The notes beneath the pieces were generated by a model, which saw only the letters and a list, made by a program, of their open reading frames with translations, was not told the origin of the DNA and ran no database searches. Below are positions 35,399-43,334 of a stretch of 64,000 bases of DNA, piece after piece (the first letter of the stretch is position 1; each line of letters begins with the position of its first letter). The stretch is from assembly GCA_963805405.1 (NCBI GenBank), contig CAWDUC010000020.1, positions 1,054,001 through 1,118,000 of the forward strand, written 5' to 3'. A program made the position numbers and the translations under genes. This DNA is from JAEUMG01 sp963805405. Lineage in GTDB: Bacteria; Pseudomonadota; Alphaproteobacteria; Rhizobiales; Aestuariivirgaceae.

Positions 35399-37857
35399 AT
35401 GGCCAAAACGCTCCCTGCCCGCGCCGATGTCGTGATCATTGGCGGCGGCATTGTCGGCACCTCGATCGCCTATCACCTGACCAAGATCGGCATCACCAAT
35501 GTCGTGCTGCTGGAGCGCAAGCAGCTCACCTCCGGCACGACCTGGCATGCGGCGGGCCTCGTCGGGCAATTGCGCGCCTCGCGCAACCTGACCGAACTGG
35601 CGAAATACACGACCGGCCTGTTCGAAGGGCCTCGAGAAGGAAACCGGCCAGGCCACCGGCTTCAAGCAGAACGGCTCGATCTCGATCGCGCTCAGCGACG
35701 GCCGCATGGAGGAATTGAAGCGCGGCGCCTCGATGGCCAAGAATTTCGGCCTCGCCGTCGATGTCATCTCGACGGCCCAGATCAAGGAGCGCGTGCCGCA
35801 TTACAATCTCGAGGGCGTGGTCGGCGGCGTGTTCCTGCCCAAGGACGGCCAGGTCAACCCGATCGACGTCACGCAGGCGCTGGCCTCCGGCGCCCGCTCG
35901 CGCGGGGCGAAGATCTTCGAGAACACCAAGGTCACGCGCATCATCGTCGAGAATGGCGCGGCCAAGGGCGTCGAGACGGCAGACGGCACGATCATGGCCG
36001 ACAAGGTCGTCATCGCCGGCGGCATGTGGTCGCGCGATCTGGGCCTCGCGATCGGCGTCAACATCCCGCTTCATGCGTGCGAGCATTTCTACATCGTCAG
36101 CGAGCCGATCGCCGATCTGCCGCGCAACATGCCGGTGGTGCGCGTGGCGGACGAATGCACCTATTACAAGGAAGATGCCGGCAAGCTGATGGTCGGCGCC
36201 TTCGAGCCCAAGGCCAAGGCCTGGGGCTTCGAGGGGATCGCCGAGGACCATTCCTTCGAGACGCTTCCCGAAGACATGGATCATTTCGAGCCGATCCTCG
36301 ACAGCCGCGATCAATCGCGTGCCCCTGCTCGAGACCGCCGGCATCGCGCTCTTCTTCAACGGGCCGGAAAGCTTCACGCCGGATGTGCGCTATCATCTGG
36401 GCGAAGCGCCGGAAGTGAAGAATGTCTATGTCGCGGCGGGCTTCAATTCGATCGGCATCCAGTCATCGGGCGGCGCCGGGCTCATCCTCTCGCAATGGAT
36501 CAAGGACGGCCATCCGCCAATGGACGTCAACGGCATGGACATCCGCCGCATCCATCCCTTCCAGTCGGTGAAGCGCTATGCGCGCGACCGCGCCACTGAA
36601 AGTCTTGGCCTCCTCTATGCCATGCACTGGCCTTATCGCCAGGCGGAAACGGCGCGCGGCGTCAGGCGCTCGCCTCTTTACGAAGCGGAGAAAAAGCTCG
36701 GTGCGGTATTCGGTGAGGTCAATGGCTGGGAGCGCCCCAACTGGTATGCCCGCGACGGGGTGAAGCCCGAGTATGAGTACTCCTATGGGCGGCAGAACTG
36801 GTTCGCCTGCGCCGATTACGAGGCCAAGAAACTGATGAAGGATTGCGTCTTCTTCGACCAATCCTCCTTTGCCAAATATTCGGTCGAGGGCCGCGATGCG
36901 CTGAAGGTGTTGAACCGAGTTCAGCGCCAATAATGTCGACGTCGCGCCGGGCAAGATCGTCTACACGCAATGGCTCAATGACCGCGGCGGCATCGAGGCG
37001 GATTTAACCGTCACGCGTTTGGCCGAGGATCGCTTCCTTGTGGTGACTGGTGCCGTGCCGCAGACGCGCGACATGGCCTGGCTCAAGCGGCATGCGAGCG
37101 ATGCCTTCTGCGTTGCGACCGACATCACATCCGGCCTGCCGATGATCGCGGTGATGGGCCCCAAATCGCGCGCCCTTCTCGAGAAGCTTTCGGGCGCCGA
37201 TCTCTCCAATGCCGCCTTCCCTTTCGGCCAATCGAAGGAGATCGAGATCGGCTATGCGCGGGTGCGTGCGAGCCGCATCACCTATGTCGGCGAGCTCGGC
37301 TGGGAACTTTATATCCCGACCGAATTCGTTGCCCATGTCTTCGAAACGCTATGGGAAGCAGGCCAGGAATTCGGCCTCGCGCCCGCCGGCATGCATTCGA
37401 TGAACAATGCCCGCATGGAAAAGGCCTATCGCCATTGGGGCCATGACATCGCGGATGAAGACACGCCGCTCGAAGCGGGCCTGGGCTTCGCGGTCGCCTG
37501 GGATAAGACGGGCGGGTTCATCGGCAAGGAAGCGCTGGAGAAACAGCGCGCCAAGAATGTGCAGCGCCAAAGCGCATGGTATGCCTGGCGCTCGAAGACA
37601 ATTCAGCGACAGCGCCAATGATCTATCACGAAGAGCCGATCTATCGCGACGGCGTCATCGTCGGCTCGACCACCTCCGGCGCCTGGGGCCATCGCCTCGA
37701 GCGATCACTGGGCCTTGGCTATGTGAAGCACGATGCTGGCGTGACCAAGGACTGGATCGATACAGGCAAATGGGAGATCGAACTCGCCTGGCAGCGCTAC
37801 CCGGCCAAGGTGCAGTTGCAGGCCTTCTACGATCCGAAGGGCGAGAGGATTAGATAG
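35399..37857 (+). pseudogene. dimethylglycine/sarcosine dehydrogenase-like flavoprotein with GcvT domain, four frameshifts
   Basis: The enzyme demethylates N-methylated glycine and passes the one-carbon unit to tetrahydrofolate. Residues 1-80 have the FAD motif VVIIGGGIVGTSIAYHL and TTWHAAGLVGQLR, whose histidine is the covalent flavin site in mammalian relatives. The middle is the DAO oxidase domain and the C-terminal third the folate-binding GcvT-like domain (GELGWELYIPTEFVAHVFE). Breaks near 35634, 36303, 36920 and 37570 switch frame; the first three fit one extra base, the last a lost A in a run. The total span (about 819 codons) is the family length, so sequence error is likely. It stands right of tRNA-Leu and ends GERIR just before the IS element. 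Confidence 0.8.
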
Positions 37858-37869
37858 TGACGTCATATC

Positions 37870-38797
37870 CTATCCGGCGACGATTAGAGTCTTGGCCTTT
37901 GATATGCCCTGTTGGGCGGGTTGAGCAACAGGCCGGAACGCGGAGCCGTCAGTGAGCGCAGCGTGATGGCCTGTTGCGGTGAGTTTGGCGGCAAATGCTG
38001 CCGGTGTCTGATACCCCAATGATGAGTGCGGGCGGCCGTTGTTGTAGTCGGCGATCCATTCGGCAATGGCCTCCCGCGCATGGTCGAGCCCGAAGAACAG
38101 AGTCTCGTTCAGCAGTTCGTCCCGCATCCGCCCGTTGAAGGATTCGATGAAGCCATTCTGCATCGGCTTGCCGGGTGCGATGTAATGCCAGTCCACGCCA
38201 TGATCCTTCGCCCAGCAGAAGATCGCGTTCGAAGTGAACTCGGTGCCGTGATCGGAAACGATCATACCCCGGCTTGCCGCGCACAGAGATCAGGGCTGTG
38301 AGCTCACGGGCCACTCTCTGGCCCGAGATCGAGGTGTCGGGGATCGCGGCCAGGCACTGGCGCGTCACATCGTCGACGACGTTGAGGACACGGAAACGCC
38401 GGCCATTGGCCATCTGGTCGTGGACGAAGTCCAGGGACCAGCGGGCATTGGCCTTGGCTTCCACGAGGATCGGGGCCCGCACGCCCGTGACCCGCCGCCT
38501 GGCGCGACGCTTGCGGACGGTCAGGCCCTCTTCGCGATAGAGCCGGTAGATGCGATTGACCCCGGAAGGCTCGCCCGCGCGGCGCAGCAGGATGAACAGG
38601 CGCCGGTAGCCGAACCTGCGTCGTTCATTGGCCAGATCGCGCAACTTGGCGCGCAGCTCGGTCTCGGGAGGCCGTCGCGAGCGATACCGGATCGTCTTAC
38701 GGTCTGCGGCAATCACCGAACAGGCCCGGCGCTCGCTCATCTGGAACCGTTCTCGCAGATGGGCGACAGCTTGACGCTTGGCGGCGGGCCCTACCAT
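37870..38797 (-). pseudogene. IS3-family transposase OrfB, one frameshift
   Basis: The integrase-like catalytic half (rve fold). The DDE residues are visible: Asp in WSLDFVHDQM, Asp in MIVSDHGTEF and Glu in FIESFNGRMRDELLNE. The reading frame begins at ATG 38797 (MVGPAAKRQAVAHLRERF), in the -1 frame relative to orfA. It breaks near 38266 within RGKPG/MIVSDHG; removing one base restores it. If the break is real, the element cannot transpose by itself. Confidence 0.82.
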
Positions 38798-39057
38798 TTT
38801 TTTGCCAGAAGCTCTTTCAACGCGGTGTTGTCGAGCATGGTATCCGCCAGCAACTTCTTCAGCTTGCCATTCTCTTCCTCGAGAGCCTTGAGCCGTCGAG
38901 CATCGGAGACATCCATGCCTCCGTACTTGGCCTTCCAATTGTACAGCGTCGCTTCGGAGACCCCGTGCTTGCGGGCCAGGTCTCCCGTCTTCGCCCCCGC
39001 TTCGTGCTCGCGCAGCACCCCGATGATCTGTTCTTCCGTGAACCGCTTCCGCTTCAT
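38791..39057 (-). CDS. IS3-family transposase OrfA
   Basis: An 88-residue helix-turn-helix protein (FTEEQIIGVLREHEAG, GVSEATLYNWKAKYGG) with a leucine-zipper-like C-terminus (LKALEEENGKLKKLL). It binds the element's ends. Its last codons contain a run of seven A (38797-38803, complement), the slippery site at which ribosomes move -1 to make the OrfAB fusion transposase. It is intact. Confidence 0.88.
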   Translation of the reverse strand: MKRKRFTEEQIIGVLREHEAGAKTGDLARKHGVSEATLYNWKAKYGGMDVSDARRLKALEEENGKLKKLLADTMLDNTALKELLAKKW

Positions 39058-39192
39058 CGTCCGTCTCCCTTGCCAGGGCCGGACTCTAACTCCGCGTGGA
39101 GGAAATCTTCAGTGGCAGGTCAGGCCGCATCGAACAGGCTTAAGGACAATGCCCGGCGTACAGGCAAATTGGTTACATACACAAGTGACGCA

Positions 39193-39540
39193 ATGAATGT
39201 TCTCACGGAATTTGCGCGGGAACGAAAGGCCTTCGTAACTTCACAGTATTTGGCCTTCCGGCGCTTATTTGAGCGAAGACGCGGATCGTCTGATCACGAC
39301 GCGTCCATCACCGAGGCGGCTCTCTTGGACTTCGATATGCTCTGGCAGGACTTGGAATCGCAGCTCAAAGTCATCCCCGGGAAAGAAGCGCTAACAGCAT
39401 TAAATCAAACGCTGCAAGCACACTACGAAATTAACATAACACATACCTCGATCATAGATACTATGAAGATTGACGAAATCGGGGACGACATGAAACTGTT
39501 ACTTCTTGAGCTCGACACCTTCGCAAAAGCGAGACATTGA
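39193..39540 (+). CDS. hypothetical helical protein, possibly 5'-truncated by the IS
   Basis: A 115-residue, mostly helical, charged protein (MNVLTEFARERKAFVTSQYL...LELDTFAKARH) of unknown family. The same frame stays open and protein-like upstream (ASNRLKDNARRTGKLVTYTSD) up to the IS tip at 39122, so the true gene probably began further left and lost its 5' end when the IS inserted. GC content is lower than in its neighbours, which suggests transfer. No ribosome-binding site is obvious at 39193. Confidence 0.45.
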   Translation: MNVLTEFARERKAFVTSQYLAFRRLFERRRGSSDHDASITEAALLDFDMLWQDLESQLKVIPGKEALTALNQTLQAHYEINITHTSIIDTMKIDEIGDDMKLLLLELDTFAKARH

Positions 39541-39680
39541 ACTTACAGCCGCCGCGAATTGGTTTGTGTTGCGAAGAACCGGGAGAGGTGGGACGGCAGC
39601 CAGCCGAACCTAGAACTGACGTGTCGCACTTATGTGCGCAAATTGCTCATAGGGAAACGGTGGTTGGAAAGAAGTAAGAA

Positions 39681-39762
39681 GATGGGAGATCGGCACCTCT
39701 ATCCGGCAAAAGTGCAGTTGCAAGCTTTCTACTATCCTAAGGGCGAGCGGATAAAGGGGTAA
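39681..39762 (+). pseudogene. remnant of a second dehydrogenase 3' end
   Basis: The frame ends YPAKVQLQAFYYPKGERIKG, nearly the same as the last 20 residues of the dehydrogenase at 35399-37857 (YPAKVQLQAFYDPKGERIR). DNA identity is high but not complete. It is a diverged copy of only the gene's 3' end, in the same orientation, on the far side of the IS and hypothetical gene. Either a decayed paralogue or a duplication left by an insertion event. Confidence 0.6.
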
Positions 39763-39772
39763 TGACTTTACG

Positions 39773-40207
39773 CTACTCCGCGTCCACCAGTTGATCCCAC
39801 CAAGTCGGCGCAAGGGGGGCGGGAAATTTGATCCGACCATCACTCGTCACAAAACTCTCGCATCCCGCCTAAACTGCGGTGGCGATGTGGATCGAGTCGG
39901 GAAGTTTGATGGCCTGTTCGCTCCTAAGCCTTGCCACATCGAGAATAATCTCACGACTTACCGGCAGGATTGGTAGTTCCCTTCGGCCATCGAGGAAACT
40001 AAGATAAGCTGCAATGGCGACGGCATTGCGCTCCGCAAAAGGCTTCACCAGGCATTCAGCCACTGTAAGCTCGTTGGTAAGAGCTTCAATCTCACCCGCA
40101 TCGATGCGCTCGATGAACCGCGCTTGCGCCGGGCCAAAGACACCTGTCGCCTCGACGACAGAGATGATCACATTCGAATCGAGATAGTAGCGAAGCCGTC
40201 CAGCCAC
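39773..40207 (-). pseudogene. VapC-type PIN-domain toxin with premature amber stop
   Basis: A PIN ribonuclease with acidic active-site residues in YYLDSNVIISVVE, TVAECLV and LPDSIHIATAV. The open frame stops at TAG 39871-39869 after 112 residues. The same frame then continues AGCESFVTSDGRIKFP... for 31 more codons to 39773, and that stretch is exactly the missing end of a PIN domain, including the last aspartate. A single CAG-to-TAG change would explain it. The toxin is probably inactive. Its antitoxin lies three bases upstream. Confidence 0.78.
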
Positions 40208-40210
40208 GCC

Positions 40211-40450
40211 TCAGCGATCCCATTCGCTGCGCAATTGGCGGATATAGGCATCGACATCGGCTTGGCTTCGACCGGCGACGGCGGCGCCGGCCAGGGATGA
40301 CAGCGATGGGCGCTTACCCGGCTTCGGCTTGAGGGCCTGGGTCACAATATCGCGCAGTTCTGCTTCGGCCGAGCGCCTGTTAGCCTTCGCGCGGGCTTTG
40401 AGTTTAGCCAGTACTGCGTCGTCGAGCTTGCGGACTACAATCTGTCCCAT
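40211..40450 (-). CDS. FitA/VapB-like ribbon-helix-helix antitoxin
   Basis: A 79-residue antitoxin. The N-terminal MGQIVVRKLDDAVLAKLKARAKANRRSAEAELRDIV is the Arc-type DNA-binding fold, and the C-terminal part ending YIRQLRSEWDR would occupy the toxin's active site. The ATG at 40450 has GGAGG seven bases upstream; a frame start at 40480 lies inside the operator. Two TGATATC copies just upstream are the likely autoregulatory operator. Confidence 0.85.
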   Translation of the reverse strand: MGQIVVRKLDDAVLAKLKARAKANRRSAEAELRDIVTQALKPKPGKRPSLSSLAGAAVAGRSQADVDAYIRQLRSEWDR

Positions 40451-40460
40451 GTCAGCCTCC

Positions 40461-40480
40461 TGATATCGTAATGATATCAT
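40461..40480. promoter_or_regulatory. toxin-antitoxin operator
   Basis: TGATATC occurs at 40461-40467 and 40472-40478, and ATGATATCAT (40471-40480) is a perfect palindrome. This is where a ribbon-helix-helix antitoxin would bind to repress its own operon. Confidence 0.5.
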
Positions 40481-40508
40481 ATTCCGGCCGGCACAAGTCC
40501 GGTTGTCT

Positions 40509-41642
40509 CTAAGGCAGCACGACGCCCTTCACTAGCGCGAGTTGGGAGTCGATGCCGGCATCCGACGGGTTGTCGATGGCGAGGACGATGTCGGACTTGC
40601 CTTCGGTCTTACCTGGAATGACGGTGATCCCCTCGATCGCGGCCGAGGCGAATTTGCCACCAAGGACGCCGATCAACTGCGCCTGCTCGGCGCCTGGGGT
40701 CCAACTCCACAACATGGGTGGCTGCCCCGTCAGGGCGTTGGGGTAGTTGTCGCCCTGCAGGAGATCAAGGCAGCCGGGCTTCTCTTTCTCCTTGGATCGC
40801 GTCATGGCGAGTTCGCCCGCCTTGACCCCTGCTTCGCCCGTCAAGACGATCAGCTTGCCATCGACGCCGTCCATACCGCGTATGCCGATGCCGACAACCG
40901 GTTTGCCGTCGGCACCGACGAACTTCACTTTATTCAGCTTGGCGGTACCGGCGGGCATGGGCTTGTCAGTGAAGAAGGCGCTCTCGGGCGCCTGAATGAC
41001 ATAGGCGATGCCTTCGGCGCGGATATCAGGGCTGCGCAGGCCGAAATAGAGTACTCCGTCCATGCGCTCGAAGCCCTCAACATTGAGGCCGCCGCATTGC
41101 AGTGTCCGATCCATAGACCATTCGAGTTCGGGCGATCCTATGCTCTTGATGAAAGTAGCCAAGGCTCCGCGGCCCATAGCTTCGCATTTATCTGGAGAAT
41201 CCCGGTACAGTGACCACTTGGTCTTCTTTGCCTTGCCGCGGCTCATGGCAAGCGATGTGACAGCTATGAAATTGTCCGCTGAGAGTGACACGCCCTCGAA
41301 TTCGCGATCGCCGTCGAGATTCCCGGGAAGGCAGCCAAAGCGTTCAGGTGGCAGCGGTTCTCCTGATTTGCAGGAGAGATCGCCGTCCTCGTCGCGCTTG
41401 AGCGAAAACTCGGTAATGCCGATTTCGGTGTCGGCAATGGCGATGCAGGAGAAGGTCGATTTTTCGCCCGGGAGGCAATCGATACCGCTGATATTCTTCG
41501 CGGCATCCTCGAGCCTGCGCACGTCAAACAGGCCGCGCCCGCAATAGAGCGGCTTGGCCTTCAGCGGTTCTTCCGCCCCAACGGGGGCGCCACTGATGAG
41601 CAGTCCAAGGCAGATAAGCGCCGCGCGCGCGAAAGGGGACAT
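40509..41642 (-). CDS. secreted DUF3616-domain protein
   Basis: A 377-residue exported protein. Residues 1-23 are a signal peptide (MSPFARAALICLGLLISGAPVGA). The rest is probably a beta-propeller-like DUF3616 domain (FEGVSLSADNFIAVTSLA, GLNVEGFERMDGVLYFGLRSP, AAIEGITVIPGK). Function unknown. Related proteins are annotated as periplasmic. Several cysteines could form disulphides. The ATG at 41642 was chosen because it starts the signal peptide; the upstream frame to 41687 is not conserved. Confidence 0.78.
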   Translation of the reverse strand: MSPFARAALICLGLLISGAPVGAEEPLKAKPLYCGRGLFDVRRLEDAAKNISGIDCLPGEKSTFSCIAIADTEIGITEFSLKRDEDGDLSCKSGEPLPPERFGCLPGNLDGDREFEGVSLSADNFIAVTSLAMSRGKAKKTKWSLYRDSPDKCEAMGRGALATFIKSIGSPELEWSMDRTLQCGGLNVEGFERMDGVLYFGLRSPDIRAEGIAYVIQAPESAFFTDKPMPAGTAKLNKVKFVGADGKPVVGIGIRGMDGVDGKLIVLTGEAGVKAGELAMTRSKEKEKPGCLDLLQGDNYPNALTGQPPMLWSWTPGAEQAQLIGVLGGKFASAAIEGITVIPGKTEGKSDIVLAIDNPSDAGIDSQLALVKGVVLP

Positions 41643-41725
41643 CGAGGCTGGCTCCTGGGATCGGTGCCGGCATACATAGTCGTCCACAGCCGCGCGTCAA
41701 CGCTCACCCGTCGTAACTCCAGCGG

Positions 41726-41917
41726 CTAGAAGCCAATTCGATCGCGAGCAGAGAATTCACGCCTGAGGTCGATACCCGCCCTGATATCCGAGGGAAGATT
41801 AAGATCCGCGAGGTCTCGAGCACTAAGACGGTCGAAATTGGATCCACGCGGGGTCTTTTTACCCCCGAAATTACGGGCCAATACCGAAAAAGCGGATGTC
41901 CAGGTGATTGCTGACAT
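41726..41917 (-). CDS. DUF1127-like small protein
   Basis: A 63-residue protein whose end, RLSARDLADLNLPSDIRAGIDL, matches the DUF1127 pattern (LSxRxLxDxGLxRxDI). CAAGGAGG lies just upstream of ATG 41917. DUF1127 proteins in alphaproteobacteria bind RNA and affect phosphate and carbon metabolism. It is divergent from the LysR-type regulator gene. Confidence 0.62.
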   Translation of the reverse strand: MSAITWTSAFSVLARNFGGKKTPRGSNFDRLSARDLADLNLPSDIRAGIDLRREFSARDRIGF

Positions 41918-42024
41918 GCGAGCCTCCTTGTTGGCTTGGCGTCCAACATAATCCTCGACGGCGGCTCCTTTCCAACGCAATATCAAGCATGAGCCATAAG
42001 CCAGTTTGATGGATTGAGGGTCCC

Positions 42025-42921
42025 ATGGCCAGCCTGCCGCCGCTCGCCACACTGCGCGTCTTCGACGCCGTCGCCCGGCATCTGAGCTTCACGAAGGCTG
42101 CCGGCGAGTTGGGAATGACCCAATCGGCGGTCAGCTATCAGATCAAAACGCTTGAAGGTTTCGTCGGCGAACCTCTCTTCCGCCGCCAGGCTCGTGGAAT
42201 CGAACCCACCGCGCGCGGCGCCAGCCTTGCTCCCGTGGTGCGGACCGCCTTTGCAAGCCTTGCCACGGCATTCACATCGGCGCGCGACGCAGCCGCTGGC
42301 CTACTGGTGGTTTCGACCTTCATGACCTTTGCCACCAACTGGCTCGCTCTGCGCATCGGCGCATTCCAGCTTGCTCATACCGATCTCGCGGTTCGTCTCG
42401 ATGTTTCAAATGAGGTCGTCGATCTCGCAGGGGGCCACGCCGATGTCGGCATACGATCAGGCCTTGGGAAATGGGACGGCCTGCACAGCCACTTCCTTCT
42501 CCCCTCGCGCTTTGCCGCCTATTGCAGTCCGGCCTTTCTCTCGCAATACGGACCTTTCAAGGTACCAGCCGACTTACTCGACGTGCCGCTGATCTCTCCC
42601 GATGATCCCTGGTGGCCGATGTGGTTCGAAGCCGGCAAGGCCGGGTCGGTCTCCGTCTCAGAGCGGCGCGGCATTCTGACCGATCGGCAGCCCGTCATCG
42701 GTAGTGCGGCGATTGCCGGCCACGGCGTCGGCCTGCTTACGCCGGCCTATTTCGTGGACGACATAAAAGCTGGACGTCTCATTCAATTATTCGACGTCGT
42801 CGAGGACGAGGGCCGCGGCTTCTATCTCGTCTATCCGGAAATCTATGCGAGCCGGAAAAAGATCCGCGACTTCCGTGACTGGCTCCTGGCCGCGGCTAAG
42901 TCCGTTGCGGCGGAGAAATGA
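42025..42921 (+). CDS. LysR-family regulator (GcvA-like)
   Basis: A 298-residue regulator. The N-terminal winged helix-turn-helix contains LSFTKAAGELGMTQSAVSYQ (about 18-37), and the rest is the inducer-binding domain with the GcvA-group features VDLAGGHADVGIRSGLGKWDGL and GVGLLTPAYFV. The ligand and targets are unknown. The divergent DUF1127-like gene (41726-41917) shares the 107-base promoter region and is the first candidate target, together with itself. Confidence 0.9.
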   Translation: MASLPPLATLRVFDAVARHLSFTKAAGELGMTQSAVSYQIKTLEGFVGEPLFRRQARGIEPTARGASLAPVVRTAFASLATAFTSARDAAAGLLVVSTFMTFATNWLALRIGAFQLAHTDLAVRLDVSNEVVDLAGGHADVGIRSGLGKWDGLHSHFLLPSRFAAYCSPAFLSQYGPFKVPADLLDVPLISPDDPWWPMWFEAGKAGSVSVSERRGILTDRQPVIGSAAIAGHGVGLLTPAYFVDDIKAGRLIQLFDVVEDEGRGFYLVYPEIYASRKKIRDFRDWLLAAAKSVAAEK

Positions 42922-42940
42922 TGAGCCGGAAACAGCACGA

Positions 42941-43177
42941 TCAACGCATTGACATGAGTTTCTGCATTAGTCCCCGTGGCACTTCGATAGTCGGCACATT
43001 GAGTTCGGGCAACTCGATACCGCAATCGCTGATTTGCTCTGGCGACAGATGGGCCAGTACCTTGGCCGTGTGCCGTCTCTTCCACCATGCGCCGAGCCTT
43101 GCACTCGCAAACCGCAAGACGCCGGCCGCCGCGGGCATGTAACGATGGGACAGGTGTGACGCGCTATTCTCTTGCAT
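42941..43177 (-). CDS. DUF1127 (YjiS-like) small protein
   Basis: A 78-residue basic protein with the DUF1127 core WWKRRHTAKVLAHLSPEQISDCGIELP in the middle. It converges with the LysR gene. Of the three DUF1127-type genes in the window (with 41726-41917 and 51666-51890), it has the longest N-terminal extension. Confidence 0.72.
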   Translation of the reverse strand: MQENSASHLSHRYMPAAAGVLRFASARLGAWWKRRHTAKVLAHLSPEQISDCGIELPELNVPTIEVPRGLMQKLMSMR

Positions 43178-43334
43178 GGCTGCTCTCCTCTATGAAAGCG
43201 AGCGTGCTCGGCTGCCGTTCATTTGCTGTTCGGCTAAGCGTCAACCAAACGCTAAAACACCCTGGCTCGCCGCGAAATCCGCGTGAATTCGACAATCTCT
43301 CCTGTGCTAGCCTCCCGATGATGCAGGCAAGAGC

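Larger units (their letters stand above)
37858..39122 (-). mobile_element. IS3-family insertion sequence
   Basis: An element of about 1.26 kb with the two overlapping IS3 frames orfA and orfB. Both proposed tips read inward as TGAC (37858 and the complement of 39117-39122, TGACCT). Imperfect inverted repeats share a TTAGAGTC core (37884-37891 and the complement of 39082-39089). I could not find a target-site duplication, so the exact ends are tentative. Confidence 0.6.

Noticed and set aside
39869..39871. Amber codon in the PIN toxin as a recoded (read-through or pyrrolysine) codon
   Set aside because: No recoding signal is visible and no other in-frame TAG is read through in the window; a simple nonsense mutation is enough.
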